Source: Chaenocephalus aceratus
Lineage: Eukaryota > Chordata > Actinopteri > Perciformes > Channichthyidae
Direction of reading: 5' to 3'
DNA: 64,000 nt
Assembly: GCA_023974075.1 (NCBI GenBank)
Contig: CM043785.1
Coordinates: 22,323,169-22,387,168, forward strand
The notes beneath the pieces are model-generated. The model made no database searches. It had not been told where the DNA came from and worked only from the letters and a program-made list of their open reading frames with translations. A program made the translations under genes and the position numbers. Positions 35,610 to 46,997 of the stretch are shown here, in pieces. Positions within the stretch are counted from its first letter, which is position 1. Each line of letters begins with the position of its first letter.

Positions 35610-35790
35610 CGCTATACAGTTTTTCCGGTTTCCAAAGACATAGGGTCTTAAAAATATATATCTAGTATAGCCAAACTAGTAATTACACTGCATCAAGATT
35701 ATGTATATTAAGAAAAAGATGTTGGTTTATTTAAGATATTTTAGATATTTTAGCTATTCTAGAAATGGGGGTTTTTGGTTGGTTCTTTCT

Positions 35791-36028
35791 TTTTTGGTTA
35801 CTGTGATCTTCTACAGTACATTGTTGGTTACTGTGAATATCTACAGTACATTATTGGTTACTGTGAATATCTACAGTCCATTGTTGGTTACTGTGATTAT
35901 CTACAGTACATTGTTGGTTACTGTGATCTTCTACAGTACATTGTTGGTTACTGTGATCTTCTACAGTACATTGTTGGTTACTGTGATCTTCTACAGTACA
36001 TTATTGATTACTGAGATGTTATACAGTT
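35791..36028. repeat. 30-bp minisatellite, about eight units
   Basis: Unit TTGGTTACTGTGATCTTCTA plus CAGTACATTG repeats in strict 30-bp register from 35791; the last unit is diverged. Each unit has TACTGT and ACAGTA as an imperfect inverted pair. Because 30 is a multiple of three, two reading frames stay open across it, giving artificial repeat proteins. It sits in a region (to 36180) whose right end matches, in antisense, the start of the repeat block at 2229. Confidence 0.9.
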
Positions 36029-36394
36029 GGGATGTTACTACTGATATTTTTAGATTAACTCCAGAGGTACTGTAATTTTTGGTTGGAAACTAGGTATTAT
36101 ACTCTAAAATAGTATACAGTAATTTACTGTGCACAAACACTGTACATAACTGTGGATTTCACAACCATCTTTTACAGTGCAGACACATTCTTTACACATT
36201 CAAGAAGCTAGCCTCATATGAAATACCGTGTGTAGGTAATATATGTTGTATGGAGTTCATAGGCAGTCTAAATATGGACTGTTTAAACTCAACCCAAGAT
36301 CCCTTAGCAAATGTTTCTCCTCCTCAAGTTTATTTACATAGCAATCATATTGAGAAACTTAACTTCATTCAAAAGGAAAGGACAGCTTTTTAAA

Positions 36395-36582
36395 AAAACT
36401 GTAACACATTGTGTTTTGTAATTAATAATTGTAATATATGTAATTATGATGTCCTCTATTGTTTGTTTTTATGTTGTTTTTAAGTTTCATGTGGAACTAA
36501 ATTGATGCAGGTCTCCCTTGTAAAAGAGATCCATGATCTCAAGGGACCTATCTGTCTAAATAAAGGTTTGAAATGAAATGAA
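36395..36582 (+). repeat. LINE 3' end fragment
   Basis: GATGCAGGTCTCCCTTG, AGAGATCCATGATCTCAAGG and AATAAAGGTTTGAAATG form a tail closely similar to the antisense sequence at 52345-52420 that follows an RT fragment. It ends in a short (AAATG)n run. Only the non-coding tail is present. Confidence 0.7.
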
Positions 36583-37584
36583 ATGTTTTAATATGCTGCT
36601 AAAAATAGTCCCCAGCAAATACAATAGAGAGAATAGAAGTCTTAATTAAATGTTCACACTGGCATTAAACACAACTACTGACTGACTGCTTTACCACTGT
36701 TTAGCAGCCTTCCAGCACCGTTTACAGGATGCCGTAAACTTCTTTGAGACATGCACTCCGAACAAGGGGTGCCAGGACTTTTGTTTAGTTTTTGGGAGGA
36801 ATGCAATGATGTCTGTTTTGTCTCTGGTAGTGTGCCTGTGCTGCCTGCTTTTGAGAAGCCACGCACTATATTGGATTGTGTTCCCAGTTATCACACAGAG
36901 ACAATGCAGAACCATTCATTAACTTCACTTCCTAGTTGTTAAAGGATTCATAGAAAAGAGAGAAAATTGAGAAAATAAGAGAATTTTTTTATTTAATAAT
37001 GTGTGTAACTACTAGGAAAATGGTTTAATACCATTTTACGATTTGCCATAGAAGTTGTAAGATAAAGAACAGTTTATCTTTCTTTACCCTATAGCATATA
37101 TTTCAGAAATATTATCCTGCTGTATTCTAGGAATAGGAATTTATTACCATTTGCACGTAGTAAAAGTGTGTACTTTATCATGCAACAAGAAGGTAAGACT
37201 GGCCAGAACATGTGGCGCAGTCTGGACTTTGACATTATTTATCCAAAATCTTTCAAAATTATTCTTATTCCTCTCAATGTAACATATAGTAATACAATTA
37301 ATACGTTTTGCAGATTCATACCAAGATCACTTTCTATCACAGACGGCTAACTTTCAACACAAGATGGTAATTGCAGTGCTTAGGCTCTAACTAATTGTTG
37401 CTATTGGGTAGGTTATCTATTTCTTTATTTCACATTGATGTGTTATGTGGTGTGCCTTGTGATTTGTGTTGTTTTTCGAGTTTGTTCTGGGACCCCCTTG
37501 AAACGAAACGATGCATCTCAAGGGTTTTATCTTGATGCAATATATTTGCATTTGATAGACTCTATACAGAGTTTTACTGTGGCA

Positions 37585-39265
37585 CTCAACAGAAACAGCA
37601 GTATATTTTATTTTGTAAACACTGTAAACTTGATAGCTTTTTAACCCACACCTCCTACTGGTTAAAGCACGTTATTACACGTTTAGAGTAATTGCAATGC
37701 AGGAAGATTGTGTTGCTTTTTAATGACTGTTTTAAAATGCCTTTTTCTTAATGTCTTTCATTTTTGTAAAGCACTTTTGAATGTGTTATATTTGATGAAA
37801 ACATTTAAATATTAAGAGTACATACACAAAATAGTGGGAAAGTAGAAGGTTATTGATATAAATATAGAATAGAAAATATCAAGAAGATACTGTAAGTGAT
37901 CTCTACAATAAAACAGTTTAGTGCCTGATAGGAGGATGTGCAAAACAGACAAACTAATAAGGCTTTATTTAAACATTAAAGAATACTTTAGGTTGAGGTC
38001 TTCTTTTAAATAAGAAAAAAGATCTACAGATAAATAATAAGCCTGACAAAGTACTTAACGTCTAATATATTGCATGGTTTGTTTTGGAACTTGACAATCA
38101 ACTTTCCTGCAATGTTAACTATGTTGAAGCACTTATTTTAACCGATATTATACATATTTATTATACTCTTATAAGATGTATGTAGATAGAATAAGAAATG
38201 TGCAGAATACGACAGTTTAATGGTGAAAGTATACACATATATTTATAGATGTCTTGTAATGCACTGTTGAGGAACCTGTGACCCAAGTTTTTCATTCATT
38301 GCATAACTACACCGTAGTTGTGTATATGATATGTCAATAAACCTTAGAAAATCTTGAAATCTTGAAAGGGATGTGCAAAATAGCCATTATATACTGTTTT
38401 TAATTAACTATTAGTAGAGAATAACGAGTAATGAATATACTTTATAGAGATCTGCAGATAAATATTTAGTCTTCTCAAGCACCAACTATCAAATATCTCG
38501 CCTGATTGTTGGCACTTGACAATCACCTTCACTGAATTTTACTCAGGTGTAACTAAAGTCTGATTTAAGCGTTGTTTATATTTCACATCATTAATCCAAA
38601 TCTGTAAAGTAACTAAAATAAATGTAGTGGAGTAAAAATACCAGGTTCACCTTAAAGAAAGCCCTCAGGATTATAAAAGACCGACCCCATCACCCCAGCC
38701 ACAAACTGTTATGTCTACTGCCGTCTGGCAGGCGGTACCGCAGCATCCGGACTAAAACCACCAGACTCAGGGACAGTTTCATCCCACAGGCAATAAGACT
38801 ATTAAACACCTGAACTTTGAAACAACATCCATAACATTCATCTGGCTGCTACTTAGAAATTATTTATCTAATATATCATATTCCAATCACTAGTATATTG
38901 ACTCTTATTGCACTATTTCACTTTTTACTATTTTACTATTTTTCTTTTTGTATTTACCTGCACTATTGTTTCTGTGTATCTGTTTTATTGTGTTGCACTG
39001 TTGGAGGAGCATGTGATCTAAGGGGGGGGGGGGGTAGGACACGTTCGATGTTTTGGATAGTATGCCGTCGATGGGTTTCATTCCATTTCAAAGTGCTGTT
39101 TCGGCGTTTTAAAGCAGTCATTAAAAAGCAACACAATCTTCCTGCATTGCAATTACTCTAAACGTGTAATAACGTGCTTCAACCAGTAGGTGGTTTGGGT
39201 TAAAAAGCTGTCAAGTTTACAGTGTTAACAAAATAAAATATACTGCTGTTTCTGGTTTAGTTTAC
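37585..39265. repeat. Fold-back structure with inverted arms of about 165 bp
   Basis: 37585-37745 and 39100-39265 are inverted copies, sharing GTAATTGCAATGCAGGAAG, GCACGTTATTACACGTTTAG and AAACAGCAGTATATTTTATT. Between them, 37800-38110 and 38370-38540 look like diverged direct copies (GATCTACAGATAAATAATAA against a GATCTGCAGATAAATA form, then CTTGACAATCA). Parts of this sequence also match 50850-51350 in both orientations, so it belongs to the same mosaic family as the long-TIR element at 49530-53530. Confidence 0.65.
38650..39015 (+). pseudogene. LINE 3' end with last codons of the ORF
   Basis: 38654-38814 translates as KKALRIIKDRPHHPSHKL, then LLPSGRRYRSIRTKTTR and DSFIPQAIRLLNT before a stop. 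This RRYRS-R-K-T-R-DSF-P-A-LLN pattern is the C-terminus of a fish LINE reverse transcriptase. A T-rich tail with CACTATTG-like repeats follows. 5'-truncated, inserted inside the fold-back region, and followed by a 13-G run at 39022-39034. Clade not determined. Confidence 0.65.
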
Positions 39266-39463
39266 GACGGATATATTTTGTTATTGTTTTTATAAAGCGA
39301 TGGAAAAAACCCACAGCAACACAGAAAAGATGGTCTTAACATGACCCAGCGGTCTAGTAGTTAATAAAAAACAATAATATCAAAACAAATTATTACTACT
39401 AATTTTATTGTGAAATTAAAACAGAACGGTAAAATAATAGTTTCGGGTCTATTCTGAGGCCCG

Positions 39464-40498
39464 GGTTGCGTTCCGATAATCCAAAAATCAGCTCCTAAAT
39501 TCTAACCCTATCTCCTATTCCTTGACCTCTGAGTGAAACGTCACGGGGTTAAGGGATAATGGATAGGAGAATTCAAAAGGACTTAGGAGAAGAGACTGCG
39601 GTACTTTAGAGAATCTGAATGCACTTTCACTATCCGACGTGTTTATGATGTGCCAGCGGACGTCATGAATGTGCGTCTGCTGTTGTGGGGAAACTATGGA
39701 AACTACAGTTTTCTATAGCGGACTACAACATTGATGTTTAATAAGAACAACGGACTCATCTGAGACTCTGCACCGTGCTCTGATGCTGTTGCTTTATGCT
39801 TTATTAACATGGACAACAGCGAAACATATTCTTCATGACCAAAGTTGGAATTGAAATAAAAAAGGAAAGTGAAACTTATGCTCGGCACCCTCTCCCTCCG
39901 GTCCACATTAATACAAATGATCCCAATACGTATGATTGTATGAACTAAAGATCTTAAAATCAATACAGATGTATTTATTATAAACGTTAGTCCTTAACAT
40001 CTATCACTGTGTATATCACCATTCAAACATCTTTTAAAAGTCTAACCCCACACAGCTCAGTAAAGACTGTGAAATGTTGACTTTATTTGATAATTTCAGT
40101 AAAAACTAATGTTCATATTTCTCTTTTTGATTATAATACTGATGAACGTTCAGAAAAAAGCACTTACCACATACGTTTTAAAATGCTTAATAAGCACCGT
40201 AACTTTCATGATATCATTTCTCAGTCATAATCGTTTGTTTCCGTGAACGGCCGACTGTTGTGTGACGCAAATGCTGCGGCTGCAATGCATTGTGGGGCAG
40301 CATTTTTTTCCTCTCCTTTCAGTTAGGGAGGTCCAGTGGTTCCTAAGCTAAAGGAGCTTATAAAGGAAGTTTGAAACCTCCTTTCCTTTCATTTAGAGAA
40401 TTGGAACGGCACTTATCATGGCTGCCACTGAGGGACTTCCGGGTCATTTCACTTGGTTAGGAAGGTTCCTAAGCTAAATAGACTATTGGAACGCAACC
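39464..40498. mobile_element. GGYTGC-ended TIR element, complete 1035-bp copy
   Basis: The left end GGTTGCGTTCCGATAATCC and the right end, in reverse complement GGTTGCGTTCCAATAGTC, are inverted repeats flanked by CCCG on both sides (39460-39463 and 40499-40502). Subterminal inverted segments include CCTCTGAGTGAAACGTCAC and CCGGAAGTCCCTCAGTGGC. No transposase is recognised; the 86-codon frame shared with 60677-60883 reflects common ancestry only. It is inserted in older sequence related to 51200-51800. Superfamily unknown to me. Confidence 0.7.
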
Positions 40499-40539
40499 CC
40501 CGATCTCTGTAGATAAATAAAGAACTATGACAGATGTGT

Positions 40540-40990
40540 AATATGTAATGCAGCCAAACAATTTATTACAATGCATTGATGTGATGACTTTCAAAGAGTA
40601 AAGCAAGAACTGCTGAATAAAGCATGATTTTATCTTTTACGAAACGTTTTTTTTAATATGGAATGCAGTTGGAGGTCAACCAATCACAGAGCTTGAGGAC
40701 TAATCACGGGGTTTGTCGAGCAAAGCGGAACGATAGCTAAGGATTCTGGGTAGTGTAGTGTCTTCGGCCATCCTAAACTCTGAAAAAACATTTGTTTCTC
40801 CGAATCGAAGGGGAAAAATACAAAAGCATTGTACACAATTTAAACCAATCAATATTGTGTACTTAACAAGGATAATCTGGTGTTTTTGAGTTGATGAGTA
40901 GTGCAGATATCACTGTAAAATCAATCGACAGTAGAGAATACTTACTTCCGGGTGTAAAATCCTCCGTTATGCAATGGAAATGGACGCTCA
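40540..40990. repeat. Arm-like segment related to the 49530-53530 element
   Basis: 40540-40660 parallels 51710-51840 in the same orientation (TGATGACTTTCAAAGAG, then AAAGCAAGAAC). 40670-40960 is the reverse complement of 50010-50290 (GTGTACAATGCTTTTGTG, ACTACACTACCCAGAATCC). So an incomplete copy of the long-TIR family lies about 1 kb upstream of the tacr3 exon. Confidence 0.65.
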
Positions 40991-40999
40991 CATTGCTCT

Positions 41000-42018
41000 T
41001 TTCGTCCGTTTATGAAGCTGAAGGAGACTCAGCGCTATTGGACTATCAGGGAGTGATACTGTGTTGCTGTGGTAACGGCGGGATCTTCTTCTGGTTTATT
41101 GTTGTTATAAAAATGACTATTGTTACTATTAAACAAAAAGCATTTGAAATACAGTCAGTAGCCATCGTCATTCCAATGTGGGGGGAGTGGTTTTCACCAT
41201 CATTATCATCATTATATATTTTTTAAATGACTAATATTGGCCTACAATAAAGGGGACATGATCAAATAGGAATATAATTATCTTTTAAATAACGTTAACT
41301 AAAGGGAACAATCTATTTGACACAGCTGAAGCTCTGGCCTTCCTTAAAAACTAATTTAATAAAAATCACAGTTGTATTACACACAATGCACTGTTTTTTG
41401 AGAAGAATTGGTAACTAATGCACCATAAAACATTCTGATAAAAAATAAAAATTATTAAATAAAATAAAAGAAGCCTCCCGTGAGTTACTACAAGCTATAA
41501 AGTAGATTTTAAAAACGTTTTATAGAATAAAAGCTCACTGCTGGACGTTGTAGAAATGCGTGTGTGCACCACGAAAAAGGAGCCTCATTCACTTTACATT
41601 GGGGTTATTTCCGTGGTGCAGACACGTAAATGTAGCAAAGTTCTTGACTCCTCCACTTACTGCGGTGTTAAGGAGTCGTGGTGGAGTCACGTATTCTGGT
41701 GAGACCAGGTTGGTGGCACTACAGTATATACCATACATTTGACAAGATCAAACAAACAACAAGTACATACTCTCTTGTTTTCCATAACAATTACCAGGAC
41801 CTGCCAACATTCTGCAATCCGGAAGCTACTAAAATTAGATGCTCCACATTCTTCCACCAAGGTTTTCAGTTCCAGGGAAGTGCAGTGGTTTATGATTTCC
41901 TCCACACAGTGCTGTCCCCTTCACTCTGTCTCTCTTAATGCTTCCAGGAATCCTAAACAGAGCTACCAATGACAGCTGGTGAATGTTTCTCATCCTCGTT
42001 CTCTCCTTCTTCTCGCAG
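41000..42018 (+). other. Intron sequence upstream of the TM6-TM7 exon
   Basis: Non-coding. A pyrimidine-rich tract (TCGTTCTCTCCTTCTTCTCG) runs into the CAG acceptor at 42016-42018. I searched for the preceding receptor exon (TM5 and third intracellular loop) in this stretch and further left and did not find it. Confidence 0.6.
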
Positions 42019-42215
42019 GTGGTGAAGATGATGATCATTGTTGTTGTGACTTTTGCCCTCTGCTGGCTGCCCTATCACTTCTACTTCATTGTGATGGGTC
42101 TTAACAAGCGTCTGAGCAGGTGGAAGTACATCCAGCAGGTTTACCTTTCCGTGCTGTGGCTGGCAATGAGCTCCACCATGTACAACCCCATCATCTACTG
42201 CTGCCTCAACAGCAG
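42019..42215 (+). CDS. tacr3: Tachykinin receptor 3 (NK3R), exon 4: TM6 to TM7
   Basis: Class A G-protein-coupled receptor for tachykinins (neurokinin B and relatives), acting at the plasma membrane, mainly through Gq. The 197-bp exon starts after a CAG acceptor and ends at an AG/GTGAG donor, the size known for this exon in tachykinin receptor genes. It encodes [20 protein letters not shown] (TM6 with the CWLP switch), the third extracellular loop with [10 protein letters not shown], and TM7 with [15 protein letters not shown] (NPxxY box). RWKYIQQVY and the following tail fit NK3R better than NK1R or NK2R. Phase 0 at the start; the last Arg codon is split with the next exon. Fish often have two tacr3 paralogues; I cannot tell which this is. 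Confidence 0.93.
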
Positions 42216-42852
42216 GTGAGTAACTACCAAACTACTACTGACAGCGCTACTACATCAAACAACCACAGTGGGATTTATTTGTGTTTGTTGATAAAACATA
42301 TTTTCTTCACTGAGGGTAATACAGTTAAGTTCCTATTGAGTTATATTAAGTGCTTTATATGTAAGATCAAGGGTATTCTGGTAATCTCATTGGATGGAAA
42401 ACATAGAATCTCTCTAGTGATTAAAATGCCGTATTAATGAGTTGTTGTGAAAGTTTAAAAAAGGGGTTTAAGAAATGATATTGCTCTTAAAAATGTAATT
42501 TTTTTTTGTGTCTCAAAGAATAATTGCCTTCTGAAAAAGCTCCAAGCCAGGATCACAAGTACTGTCCCTTTACTGTGGAGTACCCTCACCATAAATACTG
42601 CACTTCCACATCACAGACTTGTATTTCATAACGAGCCAAATATTTAGACACGGGTCACTTACTACCTAAAAAAAAAAGCTTCACTGCTTCACTGCTTCAC
42701 AGCTTTTGTGCAGTATTGTTTTTGAACTATATTATATACAACGGGTTGCTTATTTAATTGTATATATCTCAAAATACCCACTTCACACATTTACTCACTT
42801 TTCTGCCCAGTGTTTTTCAACCCTTTCCCTCTCCCTCTTTATGTGGCACCAG
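42216..42852 (+). other. tacr3 intron 4
   Basis: 637 bp between donor GTGAGTAACT and acceptor TATGTGGCACCAG. It contains no frame with recognisable similarity and no clear transposon. Confidence 0.85.
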
Positions 42853-43177
42853 GTTTCGCGCTGGCTTCAAGCATGCATTTCGTTGGTGCCCTTTCATCAA
42901 GGTATCCAGCTACGATGAGTTGGAACTTCGCTCAACGCGGATGCACCCGACCCGCCAGAGCAGCATGTACACGCTGTCCAGAATGGATACCACTGTGGTG
43001 GTGGTTTACGACCCTGCCGAGGGAAATGGCGGCGGCTCTGGGAGGAAGCAATCCCTGTCTTCCAAGAAGCGAAGCTACATCACAGCACGCCACACGGAGA
43101 TCACTGCAAGCAACGGGGGCAGTTTGCCAACGCAAAATGGAGGGGCTCCAAGCGCTCAACCTGAAGAGTTCTCTTGA
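42853..43177 (+). CDS. tacr3: Tachykinin receptor 3, last coding exon: cytoplasmic tail
   Basis: Completes the split Arg codon and continues [20 protein letters not shown], then [19 protein letters not shown]. This is the helix 8 and proximal tail signature of NK3R, including a Cys suited to palmitoylation. The distal tail ([13 protein letters not shown], a Gly-rich part, a [10 protein letters not shown] stretch) is Ser/Thr-rich, as expected for kinase and arrestin regulation, and diverges from mammals as usual. Stop TGA at 43175-43177, 107 residues from the junction. Confidence in the family is high; the a/b paralogue is undetermined. Confidence 0.93.
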
Positions 43178-43801
43178 AGTGTATTCCCACAAACACACAC
43201 ACAAATGCATGTAAGAAATGTACACACATCATGCTCCACACATTTTACATTCAGACGGTGTAGAGATTTTCGCTTAATTCGCATTGCTTGATTAGACTTA
43301 GAAGCATTGTATCAAAGTGGCTCCTTTAACCGCATGGATAAAGAGAGTATTTAATACTGCACCTCGATGGATAATATTGATGTTTAAGCTTCTCTTGAGC
43401 ATAGATGGATCGTTGAGCGGGTCAGCTTTAAATTAATGTTATAAGCAGTTTTTATTTAACAGTTACACAGCTCAATCAAGTCTCCATAAAGTGTTTTGCT
43501 CTTTATTCTGCAGTAATTGGTGTCAGCCGATATCAAGGGTGAACCTGAAATATTTTGTATTATATGCTATTAGATTTGTTCCTACATAATGCCAAACAGA
43601 CTTTGTCTATAATCCTGTTCTGTTGCCTAAGCCAACTGGGTTGTGTTTTGATTTGTTTTGTTTGTCAGCAGGACTACTAGTTAAAATAGAGCAGATTTCC
43701 ATACAAAAGCAGATAACAAGTATAATCTAATGTTTATATCCTGTTTGGAGAGGAGGGTTGATGTGGAAATGGGGCCTGTTTCACCAAATCTCACAAAGGA
43801 T
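43178..43801 (+). other. Probable tacr3 3' untranslated region
   Basis: Non-coding sequence after the stop codon, opening with ACAAACACACACACAAATGC. No canonical AATAAA close to the stop was noticed, so the transcript end cannot be placed. Confidence 0.45.
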
Positions 43802-44242
43802 TAGACGCATTCACACCGCAGTACTTTTCCCACAAAGGTTCATGAGAACTCTTTAGTACAGATCGCGTTCACACCGAGTAAATCGCCAGAACGCCGACAC
43901 CTCCTCATCTCCACCGCTCCACCGCTCCCATGTTGCCATAAGTTAGTCTCTCTGCGTTTGTGCGCTGGGCTAATGCTAATGCTAATAATGCTAATGCGAG
44001 GATAATAAAATGGCGGGTTCACAAAACTTTTTGGGAGTTTTACTGGGGGTGGTTTGCATTCCGCCCAGCCAATCAGACATAGGAACCTTTTTCTCCCACG
44101 AAAGTCCCTGCTCTCTAGCAGGGATGGAAAAGGGGGTGAACAAGGTTCTGATGAAATAATTATAGTTCCGGCTCTTTTTGGTGTGAACGCAACATTTCGG
44201 AACTATATCGGAACTAAAGTGGGAAAAGTGTGAACGCGCCTA
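43802..44242. mobile_element. MITE in or just after the tacr3 3' region
   Basis: The left end GACGCATTCACACC, with GTACTTTTCCCACAAAG inside, and the right end, in reverse complement GGCGCGTTCACAC then TTTTCCCACTTTAGTTCC, form imperfect inverted repeats. A TA dinucleotide flanks each side (43802-43803 and 44241-44242). Non-coding. GCGTTCACAC ends are common on fish MITEs; superfamily not assigned. Confidence 0.65.
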
Positions 44243-46082
44243 TTTTCCTTTGCAAATTCCAGATAAATGTGTTTTAGGGGCTTTCAATCCTCATACAGGG
44301 TGTTTGTTGTGATTAATGAGACGTCTTCAAATCTGCAGGAGAGGAAATAATCTAATTTTGCAAATTGCGGTTTGGTGACAAAGGCCTCTTCTCTCATCAC
44401 CTCTGCATTAAAGCTAGGGTTGGGAATTAGTTTCAAAAGCATGTTTTGTTCTATCAGTCAAATTTACATCCCGACATCAATCCATCAATCACATGCTCTG
44501 ACAAAAAATTAAATAATTTATGAGCAGGCCCATCAAATAATTTGATTAGACCTCTACTTTAACTTTATTGTATCTGAGGGGAAATGTATCTTGCAACCAG
44601 GAATACAGAGATATGCACACAGCTTCACAAAACTTGATAAAATAAATGGATTCAAGGATACATGAATACATGCTCTGCACTCATCTACCCAATCTCTCAT
44701 GAACTCAAACTCCAGAGGTGGTCTTCATGAATTGTATCTTTAGATGGAGGCATGAAGGGATATTTTTCCAACTTATTTTTGCTGTTTTTTCTCCAAAATT
44801 GCCTACTCTAGCTTTAATTTAATACTGTAATGATCTGTTTCATTGCAACACATTGAGTTAATTCTGCTCTGATTGAAATTAGCATAGTTACACAGTCAGT
44901 GCACTGCTGTTTCGTAATGTTCTCTGCCCGGTTTAAATGATTGTTAGAGAATCAATCAGTTCTGCTTGGAGCTTCACTGCTAGGACTGTAAAACCATCAC
45001 GTAATAGAGATAATCTGAAAATATGCCATGGTGATTGTAATTATGTAAGTATGTCAAAGATTTCATGTAACTACACTCTCAACGTTATGTGATGCAAAGG
45101 ATGCACTCTGCATTCATGTCCCCCTGAAGCCATAAATGAGCAGTGGCTTTGAGTCTGACTCTGAAAGCATTGAAATTGTGCTTGGCTTCCAGTTATGTAA
45201 CGGTTGTAAATAACATGTTTCTTGTAACTAGCAACAAGCCAAAGGCAAAATCCAGTTTGCAGCATGTCAATAAAAACAGTCTGTTGCTAAATTAGCAGAT
45301 TGAAAGCCTACCAACCAACTACAGACCAGCGGTTCAATGTCTCTCATATTGACATTTGCAACCAAGGGAATGAGAACATAAAGGAAGCTGCACAGTGAAG
45401 TGCAACCTTCATGTGAATGTTCCATAATGTTCTTTTAAATGCCTCCGCACAATGTGTAATGAGAAAGCCTTTTGTTATTGTTGGTGTTGCCTCTTTTTTC
45501 AACTCCCTGCTTGTGTGCACATCAATTGTTGAATCTGCACCGAGCAATCACTAGCCTGTGCCATGTTGGGTTTACAATATAAGTGGAACCATACTGTGAC
45601 AGGTTTATATAAACCATACTGTAGAAGCACAGACATGTTTTTATTATTTGTTTAAGTTTAGTAGTTGCAGTGAAATCTAAATTTGGAGTTGTGTCATTTG
45701 TATTTTAAAGTTGTTAATAATGTTAAAAAATAGCAAAAGGTTTCCAGACATTGATTTTGGAAAATGAAAGCTTACATCTTCTAGATTGAAAAATACATTT
45801 CGAGACACATTATAAATGTCCTTAATTATTCGAACCAACAGTTATGAATGTTAGAAGACATCTTGAAAGTATTTACTCAAGAATGTGAAAAAAAACAAGT
45901 TGTGCGATGTATTTTTATGCTGTCGTCTAATAATTATATTTAAGTTGAAATTTGAATATTTGTATGTGGTAATCAATATAATGTTTTGGTTCTTTGTATA
46001 AATATGTATTTTGTATGAATATACAGTACAATCTGTGCCTATTGATGTGAAGAAGTAAGTAACCATATTGTTTGTGGTGTTG
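44243..46082. other. Intergenic, no gene recognised
   Basis: AT-rich sequence with only short frames. A GTCAATAAAAACAGTC stretch at 45265 includes AATAAA and could be a distal polyadenylation signal for tacr3, but this is speculative. Confidence 0.45.
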
Positions 46083-46997
46083 TTAAAGGCCCTGTCACAC
46101 TGTCCCGAAATTGACACCCGATGGACACACGATAAAGGAAATGTTCACATTCGGCTGTGATCGTAGCAACATCGGGCCATTCGTGAGGGCATCTAAGCCA
46201 TTGTATGACCGCCGGTGGAGTTTCTCAGGCTCCGGCAGCAACTTCGTGAGCGGCAACTTCGTAAGGCACTCGTGAGGGCATCTTGTCAAATCGTGTCATC
46301 TTCGTGTTATCATCGGTGCATTCACATTCACTCTGATCGGGGCGAATGCCCGATGGCACCGAGGATAACAAGATGCCCTCACGATGGCCTTACGAAGGGC
46401 AAAATTGACACACGAAAATGAACCTTCGCAAGGTCCTTCGGCAATTTTTTGGCATGCCAAAGATTTTGCCTCCGCTCACGAAGTTGCTGCCGGAGCCTGA
46501 GAAACTCCGCCAGCGGTCATACGATGGCTTAAGATGCCCTCACGAATGGCCCGATGTTGCTACGATCACAGCCGAATTTGAACATTTCCTTTATCGTGTG
46601 TCCATCGGGTTGTTTTATTGCACAACAAAATCATGTAAATATATTATGTAAATAACCCAATTTGTGTTCTGTGAAACTAAAAAGGATATAATATATTATT
46701 TTGAAGGACAGTTGACAGGAAATTGTTGTTGTTATGGAAACAACATTACGGAGAAAACGTAATATTTTCTACATATAAAGACGGATAAAGTAAAGAACAA
46801 AGTCTGAAGATATCAGTACAGTATCATAGTACTGTAACATAATTGTTTTTGGTACTTTCATTGCCGTTGTATGTCTTAAATGTAATGTAAATGTTGCCTT
46901 CGTGTGTGGTTCGGGGTCATCTTCGTGCGAAATTCACAATTCCATATTCGTGTGTCCATCGGGTGTCAATTTCGGGACAGTGTGACAGGGCCTTTAA
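46083..46997. mobile_element. TTAA-flanked transposon with about 50-bp identical ends and an internal fold-back
   Basis: The left end TTAAAGGCCCTGTCACACTG and the right end in reverse complement are identical for roughly 50 bp, reaching into CCCGATGGACACACGA. TTAA flanks both sides. Inside, 46105-46280 and 46465-46610 are inverted copies (GTTTCTCAGGCTCCGGCAGC, then AACTTCGTGAG), so the left half can fold into a second stem. Many ATCGGG/CGATGG and TTCGTG words are scattered throughout. No transposase. The TTAA duplication fits Kolobok or piggyBac. Confidence 0.88.

Noticed and set aside
39703..39963. 86-codon frame (MILRSLVHTIIRIGIICINV) also present at 60677-60883
   Set aside because: Both are inside copies of the same TIR element; the C-termini differ by frameshift and no transposase motif is present.
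35700..42018. tacr3 exons 1-3 upstream of exon 4
   Set aside because: No sequence resembling TM1-TM5 or the third intracellular loop was found on the + strand by eye; they are assumed to be outside the window.
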